The notes below the pieces were generated by a model, which saw only the letters and a list, made by a program, of their open reading frames with translations, ran no database searches and was not told the origin of the DNA. 64,000 nucleotides of DNA, from the NCBI GenBank assembly GCA_037577475.1, contig CM075202.1:11961501-12025500 (forward strand). The letters run 5' to 3'. The first letter of the stretch is position 1, and every line of letters begins with the position of its first letter. The DNA is from Chaunax sp. Z400. Taxonomy: Eukaryota; Chordata; Actinopteri; Lophiiformes; Chaunacidae. The position numbers were made by a program, and so were the translations under genes. Below are positions 1-10,866 of the stretch, one piece after another.

Positions 1-293
1 ACAATTGTCCTGTGTCACTGCATAAAATGTGGCTGAGGTGACGTCGGTTCATTTCACCTGCAAACTTCAGCTTGTGAACAATCAAAGAGTAGAGGACCCG
101 AAGCATGATCAGTTCTTCGACCATATGTTTATGTCTAGATGAACGGGATCGAGCTGCAGCGAATGAAGAAGTCTCAGGGACCGCCACCGACGCGACGGGT
201 GACAGCGAAAACCAATAATGCAGATAGTTTTTCCCTGACCTCTGTCCTGTTCAATCATCCATCTTTTGTCCCTCCTTCCTCTTTCCAATGTAG

Positions 294-405
294 CCCCATG
301 TCTTCATCAGATATTATGACCCAGGAAAAGACTGATGACAAATATGACAATGAAGAAGCTGAAGGCCACTGTGAGGGCATCGTTAAAAAGTACGGGCATG
401 ATTAA
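294..405 (+). other. Candidate exon, unrecognised acidic peptide
   Basis: A pyrimidine-rich acceptor (cctccttcctctttccaatgtag) ends at 293 and is followed by an open frame with ATG at 298 and stop TAA at 403-405. The encoded 36 residues are acidic (DDKYDNEEAEGH) and end KKYGHD. I do not recognise the family. It could be a last exon, or splice onward at the AAAAA|gtacgg site near 389, but that join meets a stop in the next candidate exon. The codon pattern looks better than random; no homology is claimed. Confidence 0.22.
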
Positions 406-716
406 TTTGTCAAACCTTTGCAGATTCCAGTTTCTCCAATACGAGGCAGATTTTCTGTCTAATCTCTATAAAATATTGTTTTTTGAACTGTTAGTCAGGA
501 AACTAACAAGGTGACTCCTCTAGATTTGGGAAATTGCTGCTCATTTGTCCTCATTTTCTGACACGTTGCTTCGTAAACAATTAATTAATTGAAAAAAAAG
601 CATGATTAATGAACATATTTGTTGCATAACACTTAACTACAATGCTGTATCACTGAAGGTTTTTTTTTTTAATGTACCCTATGTCAGAACCAGTGACTCT
701 AGTCCTGTTTCTTTAG

Positions 717-952
717 TTGTGGATGACTGGTATGACTGGAACCAGAGAGAAGTCCCGTGGCCGTGACCTTGCCAGAGAACCTCGGAGTACAGAGTTTAGA
801 TGAGTCTGCAGATAAGACCATCACCTATGGTGCTGATGCACCATCATCTGATCCAGGACTCCATCAGCCCTCCACAGAAGAAGCTGCCAAATTGTCTGAA
901 GGGGCTGAACCACCAGACTTTGCCCCTGCTGCCTCTGCCTCATCTGGTCTCT
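717..952 (+). other. Candidate exon, unrecognised
   Basis: The acceptor gtcctgtttctttag ends at 716 and a donor CTCT|gtaaga lies at 953. From 736 the frame of codon 757 is open through the donor and encodes an Ala/Pro/Ser-rich acidic stretch (for example LPENLGVQSLDESADK), then a basic run if read past the donor (KKLLKKFFKRI). The first 45 bases read well in a different frame (VDDWYDWNQREVPWP), which stops at 764-766. Either the exon is frameshifted or only part of it is coding. Neighbouring candidates at 294-405 and 1441-1527 may belong to the same gene. Confidence 0.25.
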
Positions 953-1440
953 GTAAGAAGCTGCTGAAGAAGTTCTTTAAGAGAATCATGCCCCCCTTTT
1001 CATTCATTTATAATTAATTTTACTATGTAATTTATTTGAAGAACATGAAGAACATTTTTACCTGATTATAACATATTTTAAATTTTATGATGCCGCAAGT
1101 TTTTGTTCGTAAAAGGGTCTGAATTGGAAAAAAAACTGGGTGGCGCCAAGTTACAAATTCCAGATATAATGGTTTTAATGTATGCGTCCAATACTATCTT
1201 TCAAGTTGCACATGAGAAAAATTTGGCGAGTGCGAGTCACAGTTTCCAGTTACATTCAGTCCTAAGAAAGAGACAACAAAAAAGTTAATTAAACTGCATT
1301 CCAATATTTTCTGGTATTAGCATATTAAAATGCATTGCTATACAAAAACTCTCCCAACTTAATCCTGGCCACAATTTAAAATGATGAAAGAATTTACTGT
1401 GACATACGTTTGTGACATATTTGGTTTGAATGTGTTGCAG

Positions 1441-1527
1441 CTTTGTTGTGGTCTAGCCAGATGTGGCCTGCTGAGGATGCTGGGTAAACAGGAGGCCTTC
1501 ACACTGGCCGAGCGAAATAAGATATAA
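1441..1527 (+). other. Candidate terminal exon, unrecognised
   Basis: The acceptor tttgaatgtgttgcag ends at 1440. Read in phase 0 the sequence is open for 28 codons to TAA at 1525-1527 (ending GKQEAFTLAERNKI). A donor-like CTGG|gtaaac at 1484 offers a 43-base internal alternative. No family is recognised. About 490 bases of AT-rich DNA separate it from the candidate at 717-952. Confidence 0.2.
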
Positions 1528-1904
1528 CGGTGCTTTGCAGACTGATCTGTGTTCACATTGCCGACTTGACTTCTTTTTGGCTTCTTAAAACATTAAGCTT
1601 AGCAATCTAACTTTGTGCTTTAAAGGCCAGATGAGCTTTTTATGCTTAAGTTGCCTTATGCAGGTGCCTGGATAGGTTGATGACTGGTGTCAGGCTGTTG
1701 TTGGCCTGCAAGATACCTGTTGTAAGCAGAAAAACAAACAAACTCAGAGGCAAAATGGTTTCCAAATCTAAAACTTTGGATTGAACCTGGTTCCATGAAA
1801 TTTCTCTGGGAAAATGTGCTTTCTGAGAAATACTATACTGTTTATACACAGTCAAAGTCATGAGGTCAACAAACTTACCCAAGACTTCATCATTATCCTC
1901 TGTA

Positions 1905-2136
1905 TCACTTGCTAATTAGTGTAGGCCTCATCTTTTCACAGTGCAACAAGACACATTGAAAACCAGTGAGTGCTGCAAGCATTGTTATGAGACTGTAGCT
2001 GCAGCTAGCTCTATTGTGCTGAGTTGTGCCCACTTTAATGAGCTCCTGGTTGCTCTGGGAGCAGCTCTCCTTGCTGACACTCTCCTTCACCTCCTGGATG
2101 GCATTCATTGATACCTTCTCCTCAATGCTTTTGATC
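1905..2136 (-). other. Candidate terminal coding exon, helical then hydrophobic tail
   Basis: On the minus strand the acceptor ctactcctttcccag precedes 2136. The frame then encodes a charged, probably helical segment (RIKSIEEKVSMNAIQEVKES, then QSNQELIKVG) followed by a hydrophobic stretch (YSLITMLAALTGFQCVLL) and stop TGA at 1907-1905. It joins in phase (two bases carried over) with the 72-base candidate exon at 2334-2405. The hydrophobic tail could be a tail anchor or GPI signal; this is inference. I do not recognise the family and see no AATAAA close downstream on this strand. Confidence 0.33.
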
Positions 2137-2333
2137 CTGGGAAAGGAGTAGAAGGATCTCCCAGTGCCAGGGATAAAACACATTTTTAGAATCGTTTAAA
2201 ATTGCGGCATTTTTGCATGACCTTCATTTCCTAACTTCAATTCCTAATTTAAGCCATTTACCTTTGGCAGTCACTTAACACGTACAAACGTCATTTTGAA
2301 TTCAAGTTTTGAACATTAGTTCTGATCCCTTAC

Positions 2334-2405
2334 CGTGATCGCTTGCATAGCCTCCCACTCCTGAGGAGACTGGATGTTATGGCCCAGAAGTCTGGTTGCA
2401 AGATA
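2334..2405 (-). other. Candidate 72-base symmetric exon on the minus strand
   Basis: On the minus strand the acceptor ttaacagtctccttcag precedes 2405 and a donor ATCACG|gtaagg follows 2334. Two frames are open. One reads YLATRLLGHNIQSPQEWEAM but meets a stop in the next exon. The other reads PDFWAITSSLLRSGRLCKRS and continues in frame into 2136-1905, so it is the better choice if the pair is real. An ATG-led stretch at 2763 on the same strand (MKTKLIVAVGLL, signal-peptide-like) could be an upstream start, but no convincing donor links it. Confidence 0.3.
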
Positions 2406-3240
2406 CTGAAGGAGACTGTTAAGTAAAAACAATTAACATCCATCTTACTGACAGATGAAAAAGGAGTCAAGGCATGCATTTGAAATATGCCACAAAAACA
2501 CTCAAACAAGCAAGTTCAACCAAGTCAGATTTAAGATCAACAGCTGGCGTGGCACTGATTCTTCATCGTTCATTTTTGAGCTGGGCACAAAATTCCTTAT
2601 TAGTCTCCCAGTCAGTCTCCTTATTTAAAGGGGTGACTGTGTCTGTGTTTAGGGACTCTGTGTTGAAATGAGCAAATTGATTAATAATTATTGTGATCAC
2701 ATGGTGCATATTCCTGTGGCGGGGGGTAAGAAGGCCAACAGCAACAATGAGCTTAGTCTTCATCTTAACACCTGTGGGAATTTCCTGTCTGCAGGATTTT
2801 CAAATGTGAATCCAGTTTTAAAGATATCATGAGGCTAATGAGCTAATGCCCTACCTTATTACTCTTACACGACAGGCTAAATGCATGTGTAACTTTAGGT
2901 TAATGGGGTGAAACGACCCAATTAGCGTGTGTGTGTGATATAAACCAATATAACTAATTAAATATCTTAATTATGAGGCTGATTTTAAATGGGACAATTG
3001 AATATCAGTCTTTTTTTTAATTTTTTTTATTTCGGGTTCATCTCAAACACATTCCATGTGTATCAAGGAGTGTTTAGTGATATCAGAATTGGGCAGAACC
3101 TCAGTTTGAATGCTTCCTCTCCCTCTCAGTCCTTACAACCAGGGCAGGTAAAAGAGATGCAGCTTTCCAGCCAGAGAGGAAAATTATTCCCAACAACAGC
3201 CCCCGTATTACCGACCCAGTCTCACGTTTTCTCAACAACT
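2406..3240. other. AT-rich stretch without a confident gene
   Basis: It holds the signal-peptide-like minus-strand ATG at 2763 mentioned with the 2334-2405 candidate, a short (TG) run near 2927-2937 and T-rich tracts around 3010-3030. From about 3110 the sequence becomes less AT-rich as it approaches the CpG block. No other coding signal was seen. Confidence 0.5.
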
Positions 3241-3519
3241 TTACCGTGAAGACGACATTCAGAACCGGTCAGAATCGCCGGACAGCGCAGAGAAGGTCAA
3301 GCCGCGGCTTTGCTTCACGCCCGCAGACTCCAGACCAGCCCGCGGCACTCGCTCGATTCCCTGCCGCAATTGCAGGGGTGGAACCCGGACTGAGATTAAC
3401 CGAGAGTTCCCTGGTGTCTCTGCCGCTTCTACTGCACCATGCCCCGGCTCAGTATTCGCATGCAGTCAGCCTGCTGCGGAGGAATGGATTCCTGGCGTTG
3501 AATCAACCCCATCAAACAG
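3241..3519 (+). promoter_or_regulatory. CpG-rich promoter / probable untranslated first exon upstream of scml4
   Basis: This is the most CpG-dense piece of the first 10 kb (ccgcggc, cgcccgc, gcccgcggc, gctcgattc and others) inside AT-rich DNA. It ends in a good donor, ATCAAACAG|gtacag, at 3519/3520. The only well-placed ATG (3439, context caccATGc) opens a frame of 20 codons that stops before the donor, and no frame here joins productively to the next scml4 exon at 6358, so it is better read as 5'UTR carrying a short upstream ORF. The assignment to scml4 is inferred from position and strand; it is not proven. Confidence 0.4.
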
Positions 3520-3840
3520 GTACAGAGACGAACCACAGCCTCATTTTGATGTTATTGTAGCCTAAATAGAGCAAGTGAATATAAAATTATTAACATTAAT
3601 GGCAGACTTAAAATAGGTTATAGGGCGATGCTACAAGGTCATAAACTCACTTCAATCCAATTATAACGATGCCTTTGTTATGCCAGTGTCTGCATGTGAT
3701 TCTGTTATTGATTTTTTTTTATTGTCAGGATGAGCATTAATTAATTATTTAGAGCTCATTATTTTCTCATGACACACCAAAAAAGTTGACAGTGGGCTTC
3801 ATGCCAGTGATAAATCCTTATTTCTAAGATAGGCCACTAA

Positions 3841-3909
3841 CTAATCTATCTATCTATCTATCTGTCTATCTATTGATCTGTCTATCTATTGATCTGTCTG
3901 TCTGTCTGT
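3841..3909. repeat. Tetranucleotide microsatellite (TCTA/TCTG)n
   Basis: Compound run of ctat/ctgt units with gatc interruptions, about 69 bases, in the putative first intron of scml4. Confidence 0.9.
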
Positions 3910-4227
3910 TTATGTTTATGTTTTGACAGATGAACAGTTTTGAAAAGTAAACTACATTGACTTAATCGGCTATATATTGTGTTAATTGAACAAAAAGAAA
4001 ATCCATAAATTCACTGCTTGCAGCTTTTCAGTGGCAGCAGTTGCTGTTTTATTTTTCAGTCAATTATTAATCGGATGTCCTCTTTTGAAATGATTTAAAA
4101 ATATGTCATCTCAAATCCGGAGAAACAGCTTTCTCACTGTTTTTGAGAGCGTTCAAGACCAAAATGATTAATAGAAGCAATAATAAAATCTGATGAGTAA
4201 AGACAAATCAGTCAACAAAATATTCAT

Positions 4228-4231
<4 letters not shown>

Positions 4232-4261
<30 letters not shown>
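4232..4261. repeat. (TA)n microsatellite
   Basis: An uninterrupted alternation of T and A, about 30 bases. Confidence 0.9.
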
Positions 4262-4265
<4 letters not shown>

Positions 4266-5022
4266 TCTCTGTGATCATAACAGGACTGAATTGGCTCATG
4301 TAACTAGATTGTGGATGGCAGATTTAAAAACCGTTAACTTACATATTCTACTTTCAACTCTGATATGATAATCATTAGCTTTAGCTTGACTTTGTGGTTA
4401 CTTTCTAGGCACTAGCACTCTTATCTTTGGTCTGACCTACAAATGTAACATGAGCTCAGGGAAGTCTAGCTTCTCCAGTATAGTTCTAAGCAGTACAAGA
4501 TGACAATGATACATTCGAGTTGCTCGTGTCACACCCTTCAACAAGAAAACAGAAGTTTCTCAATGCTCTTGGGCACTTTCTCCATCACTACTTGGTGTCT
4601 TACAGCTTATGGGAATATATATGTGTGTGTGTGTGTGTTGGTTTTTAAATTTTTTTTTTTAAAGGAATCTCTCCTATATACTAGACTCCTGGCAGGGCTC
4701 CAAGCCACAAGTCTTCTAGTAGAATGGGAAGATAAAGTCTGCACTCATGGGACACAGAGCCTTTAGATAGAAGCAGGAGCATTCCCCCATGTGTTTGTGT
4801 GTGTGTGAGTGTGCCTTTGTGGGAGTGGGCGTGTGTGTGTGCATGTGTGTATGTGTGTCTATGTGAGTGTGAAGAATCATCCTGTTTCAATGTAAACCAT
4901 CACTGTTGGATGTTTCTGGGATTTTTAGTGAAATATTGGGGTTAAGGGGAGTTTTTCCTCAAGCACGATACGGTTGACATTTTTTTTTCTTTTTGTGAAA
5001 TGTTTGGGCAACTGTTGGACAA

Positions 5023-5215
5023 ATCAAGTCAAGTCAATTTTATTCATATTGTGCCAAGTCACAACAAGAGTTATATCAAGGCACTTTCCAAGAAGAGCAG
5101 TTCTAGACCATAATATTTATTCTACAGACACTCAACAATTCCCCATGAGCAAGCAATTGCCAACAGTGGTGAGGAAAACTGCCTTTTAAGTGGCAGAAAG
5201 TCTCAAGTGGGCGGC
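5023..5215 (+). mobile_element. Dispersed teleost repeat fragment
   Basis: The sequence begins aagtcaagtcaattttattc and contains gtgccaagtcacaacaagag, caaggcactttccaag and a caattcccc..gagcaagcaattg block. From memory these are the hallmarks of a very common teleost interspersed repeat. A second, reverse-oriented copy lies at about 47060-47287 (its end reads gcgctatataaatgaaattg), which supports the call from inside the window. The class was not determined. Confidence 0.7.
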
Positions 5216-6357
5216 CATGTAATTTGGTACCAACATTCAAGGTGCCCAGAGGATGACTCCGAAAGACTTTGGTGACCTCCTGACTTTTCCTCTAGTGCCA
5301 TCATCAGGTCAAAATTTCAATTAGTCCAATACTTTGGTTTATAGCCAAATACCTGCAAAACTACGATATTATTTATATCTTCAACTCCTTACACCAATGC
5401 ACACTTTCGATATCCCCTGGACCACATCCCTTTGTACACATCCATTCCATACAGTTTTGATCAGCCCCAGTGAACGTGTCTCAACAACATATTCCACCTT
5501 GCATAATAATGTATGGACATTTTTGATTTTCTTCATCTCCTTTATTTACAATTTATCAACTTGTTACAACACCCCATTATAATCATGTTTGAATTTCAAT
5601 AAAAAAAGAAGATAATTAAAATAAAAGAATACTGTAGAACTCATGCTGTGCAACCCAAAATGTTAAACTTTTAAATAAGCTTTAAAGTTGCACACATTAC
5701 AGTAAACCTAACAGTGATTTAATAGAATCTGGGTACAATCTCACCAGTAATTACTGCAGGATTAGCAACCACCAAACAGATAATAAGATAGAGTAATAGG
5801 GTGATAATGGGAACAATTTCATCAGCTCCTGCAAGTTTCACGGCTCCCCTCTTTCCCCTCTTCACCCGCATTTGTTTCATCCAATAGGGAGAAGACAGAA
5901 AGCTTAGTTAGTTCAAGTTAATCACTAAATCCAGCACTCTGGAGGCCAAATGGCATTCACTTCACAGCACAATGGACACATTTTCTCTAATACCTTTATC
6001 ATTAGCAAAGCCATATTCTCCCATTAACCACCAGTTTATTTCTTTGACCTCTGAACACATACTGGTAATTAAACAACCACCCCCACACAATTTCTTTTTC
6101 CTCTTTTTAACACTCCTTCCTTCCCTGTCCTTCAGTCAGCCTGCTTTTTGTCTGAGGATTGAAAGACCTGGAATTAATTTGTGAAGACCATGATTAATGT
6201 AATATTGGAGCACTTTAACAGGGTGATTAGTACCATTCAGAATAATTGAAAAACGACCTGTTAATACATATACATTTTACAGCAGGCCCATCAAACTGTT
6301 CTAGAGAGTCGCAGTTAAGTTATTTCATGTATATGGTTTTTGTGTGTTTTCTTCCAG

Positions 6358-6634
6358 TTTCACCAGTGTGATGCATCCCGCCTACCCCTGGTGGTCTGTG
6401 AGGTAATGAGACTGCGAGGAGGGCGGGATTTCAACTCTGACTCCCGCCTGGAACTGGCTGCTCCCCCTCCTCCTGTTACCTGGTTACCCGGCGTCCTCAG
6501 CAAAGGTGTTCGCCTTCGTCTGCGCTTGGATCACCGAGATGACCGGGGAAGGGGCTGCTGGCAGTTGGTGGACTTGGAGTCAGAGCCATTGGGGCAGAGA
6601 CTGAGGAAGCGGACCTCTGACACCTGTGCACAAA
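6358..6634 (+). CDS. scml4: scml4 N-terminal exon with unassigned sequence
   Basis: The acceptor tgtgtgttttcttccag ends at 6357 and a donor CACAAA|gtaaga lies at 6635. The 277-base exon is open throughout in the frame that joins exactly (one base plus two) to the AT-hook exon. ATG at 6406 (context aggtaATGa) is the likely start; upstream in the same exon the frame stays open back to the acceptor. It encodes about 76 residues from that Met, with a Pro run (APPPPVTWLPG), alternating Arg/Leu (GVRLRLRLDHRDD) and CWQLVDLESEPLGQ. I recall no counterpart in mammalian SCML4. A weak resemblance to the tail of an MBT repeat (W-V/L-D-x-ES) is speculative. Confidence 0.65.
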
Positions 6635-7964
6635 GTAAGAGCTGATTCTATTTTTAAAGGTAATTGCACCAGAATGCAAGCATACACTGGAAAGTAATTA
6701 GTATGACTATTTGTAATCAAAGTTTAACATCAACTTTGGAAGAATCATTCAAATCTCCTGCATTAAAAAAAACAGACCTTGAGTAAAAGTATGTATATAT
6801 ATATGTAAAAATATATATATATATATGTAAATATATATATATGTAATATATATATATATAAGTAATATATATATATAAATAATTGATATTTTATTTGAAC
6901 AAAATAAATAATATTTGGGGCAGCTTCGTGTCATAGTAGCACTGTTGCCTCATAGCAAGAAGGGTTTGGGTTCAAATCTGGTCGAGAACTGGGACCCCTC
7001 CGTGTGGACCCCTCCCTGTGGGCTCCCTTTAGGCACCCCGGCTTCCTCCCACAGTCCAAAAACATAATATATTGGTGACTCTAAATTGCCCGTCGGTGTG
7101 AATGGATGTTTGTCTTTCTAAATGTTGGCCCTGTCATGGCGATTTGTCCAGGGCGTACCCCGCCTCTCTCCGAATGTCAGGTGGGATAGACTCCCGCCCC
7201 CCTGCAACCCTACACAGGATAAGCGGCTACAGAAAATGGATGGGTATAATATTTGAAAAATCTTCTTATATGTGCCAGTTCTGTACAATTACTAGTAACC
7301 GCTGTCAGAGAAATGTAGTGGAGTAAAGTGGTATTGGTACCGGCGACACGGTGGCCGCCAGCAAGAGGGTTCTGGGTTCAAATCCATCTGAGGACCTTGG
7401 ACTCTTCTGTTTGGAGTCTGCATGTTCTCCCCGTGTCTGTATGGTACCTCTGGGTGGTCCCTCCAAACACATATAATGTAGGTGAAGTGTAGATATAGTA
7501 ATTGCCCATAGGTGTGAATGGTTGCCCCCGTTACTTCCCCCACTGTTTAACATCATCAGGAGTTAAAAGAACAACTCAGAGAGAGAAAGAGCTTTTCATA
7601 TTCCTGGAAATTATATACATATATATATTCAACATATATTCCCATTCTATCCACCTGACCCATAGCTGACGAAAAGAGCGATGCTCTTAACCTTCCCTGT
7701 CGTCTGCAGTGTGCCGTGTTATGAAGAGGCTCGATTGAGATAAGGAGGGGCGGTGCGTGTGTGCGTGTTAGTGCGTGTGCCTATGCGTGTGCGAGTGTGC
7801 TTATTAAATACACTCATTGTTGTTTATGTGTTTATTTATTCCCACCTTATCACATGACTCTGGTGCAGGATCCGATTTCACTGTCTGTTGCCATGGTGAC
7901 ACCTTGCCTGAACTGTAAATAAATTCAAGGGTTTCGTTAAATTTATTTGACAACACCCCCCACC

Positions 7965-8001
<37 letters not shown>

Positions 8002-9689
8002 ACACACACACACACACACACGTATAAACACACACTATCATGCAAACATATATTGTATATAGTGTTTCTTATTGAAATGCAATTATTTTAAGCACACATT
8101 TTGGTGTGTTTGTGTTTGTTTTTGTGTGATAGTGTTATAGATGTGTAGGTGTGCAGTTTAACAATGCAGTAGCATAACACTTCATTTCAATTTCCCCTCT
8201 ACTAGTGAAAACAAATCCAAATCCCCTGAAGCTTGTGATTAACTTATGCTAATCATTGCTGATCATTGCTGCATTACTTTGGCCATAACAGCAGGTTCCG
8301 CCAACACTCAGCCTCCAAAAGGAGACAGAAAATAAAATTCCACATAGGGGTTCACGATCGCTTAATTGCTTAATTAGCCATAAACAAATTAGGCTGCAGC
8401 CCCAAATGTACTGTGTTAGGGTGTGGCGCAGTCATGCAAATATTTTCCCTTGTATGCAAAAAAAGTGTTGTTGTGTCTTATTATCAGCCAGCTTTAATGG
8501 CCTCCACCTACAACCCCCACCCATATCCAATTCTTTTTAAGTAAAAGATGATTATCTGTTCTCTCCCAATCCGTCTCTGTCTGTAATGTGATGCGTCGAA
8601 ATGGGACTGGACTGATTGAGGAGGGACATCAAGATTAATCTCACTGTGTAATTACTTTTATGATTTATAGTTCCCTTCATTACACACAAACACACACACA
8701 CACACACACTGGCCCCGTACCATCACAGTCAGTGCAGATGAAGTGTGTGAACATGTGCCAGCGTTCAGCATCTTATTGTCCCGACTTTGGTGTTTATTAT
8801 CATGTATGGGCTTTAAATAACGAAATACTGCAATTTGTCTGGCCTGTCACATTCAGCGTTAAAACAGCTCCTGAGCGACCGCTTTGCAGCCGACTCCTGA
8901 CAAATCTTTTTATATGCTGGCAGCAGCTGTGCGTGCGAGCGAGGGCGCGCTGCCGTTTGATCCTCCCTGTGAAAGGTTAACCTGACTTTGATTGAGTGTT
9001 AAAACTCACCAGTGTGGCTTCTTTGAGTGCAAACAGAATTAACGGGAAACAACCTGAGCGTAACAAATCGATATGTGGTGGTTAAAGGGAAAAGGGAGTT
9101 GTTCTCCACACTTACAGCCGAAGAGCAAATAAGCACTCTGGAGCCTGCTTTTTCTTTTCATACCTGCGCCTTAGCGGGGAAACCATGGACAACCTTGCCT
9201 TTGGCTGGTCTTTATTTTCTCCCTATGTGTACATTTTTTTCATTACAGATAAAATAAAAGCAGCATACACGAGCTTACACAAAGGCAGAGAGAGTCTACA
9301 AATAAAAGCAAGGTGGTGAGCTTTTGCAATACGATCTTTCATCACAAAAAAAGCAGAAGACTAATCCTGAATGGTTTCTGCCACAGTCTTTTGATGTTAA
9401 CAGAAAAAATGATACCTGAAAGCCAGTCAGCATAATAACAGTTCAAGCATTTAAGAGTGATTAAAAGATTTCATAAATTTAGGATTTTGGTGTGATTTTT
9501 AAACTGGGCTCTTCCTGCGCAGGTTTGCATTTGAATTTCTTCTGAAATAATTTGTGGACAGATTACTTTTTGTAAACGAACGCTTGTAGCGCAAAACACT
9601 GCACAGCTTGAATCCCTTGTCAGCTGCTCTAAGCCTTTTTAGATGACAGAAAAGAAAAAACCCTGAGCTGTGGCAACTGTAATTACATT

Positions 9690-9730
<41 letters not shown>

Positions 9731-10479
9731 GACAGCATTTTGGGCTCAGCAGGCCTTCTGGCTGCTGTTGGATGTTAGAGGCGTGTTGCTATGACGACTG
9801 AAAGGGGACACGGAGGAAGGGGGTTAGGGTAGAAGTGAAAGGGAGGAGGGGGTTGTTTCAGAGGTGGTTGGAGATTGAGGAAGAGAGCGAGTGAGAGACG
9901 CACACAGCAGTGTTGCCGGCGTCTTGACAGTGTGAACAGTAGAGGAAGATCCATCAGGGGAATATTCAGAAAACTACTGCTGGAGTGAAGCATCACACAG
10001 ACAGTGATCACCAGACGACTGTGTGCATGGTAGGAAATGCTCAGAATGATAATTCTGTCCAAACTCTGAATTTCTTTTATGTGATTTGGTCTGAGAGGAG
10101 GAGGATGGAAGGCATCATTCATATTCACATGCTCTTGTCTGCCTGTGTTCTTCTTTTTCCTCTTTCTGCATGCTGTCATCACAGGACAATAATTTTATGC
10201 TCTACAGTAACTCATTGTGCCGAAGTCAAGCCGCTTCTGTAAATCATTCAGAAATAAAAGAATAGTGCAGCTTTAACGGCTAATTAGTAGAACATTAGGT
10301 CATGTTAAAACCCAGTCAGTCAGCACAGAGTCTTAGCCCCAGATTCAAAGGCTGTGACAGGTAAGCGACTGCGAGGCATGAATGAAATGATGGAGAGATC
10401 AACTGAGAGAAGGGTGTATTGTGAAAGTGATGGCCATGTGGATGAACGGTACCAAGACAAAAAACTTGAGACCACTATT

Positions 10480-10542
<63 letters not shown>

Positions 10543-10616
10543 AATGAGCGCTTGATTGTTTGATGATGTGGGTATAGGCTTATGTCCTGTGCTTTCACTT
10601 CCTGTGTGTGTGTGTT

Positions 10617-10661
<45 letters not shown>

Positions 10662-10775
10662 CTTTGTCTCCCTCTGTGCAGTAATGATATTTATTGCATT
10701 CTTTGCAGTTGAGGAGGGGGAGGGGTGTGGTGGAGTACAAAGCTTTATGTGGTGTTGTTTCTACTATTTCTATGG

Positions 10776-10866
<91 letters not shown>

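Larger units (their letters stand above)
3520..6357. other. Putative scml4 first intron, proximal part
   Basis: AT-rich DNA with a TCTA/TCTG tetranucleotide tract at 3841-3909, a (TA)n tract at 4232-4261, imperfect TG runs at 4620-4640 and 4795-4870, and a dispersed teleost repeat at about 5023-5215. The stretch 5690-6260 has several ATTA/TAAT homeodomain-type cores (for example GATTAATGTAATATT at 6191) but no coding signal. Confidence 0.5.

Noticed and set aside
7292..7556. Two overlapping 83-codon minus-strand frames
   Set aside because: They lie within the truncated SINE copy and have no coding features.
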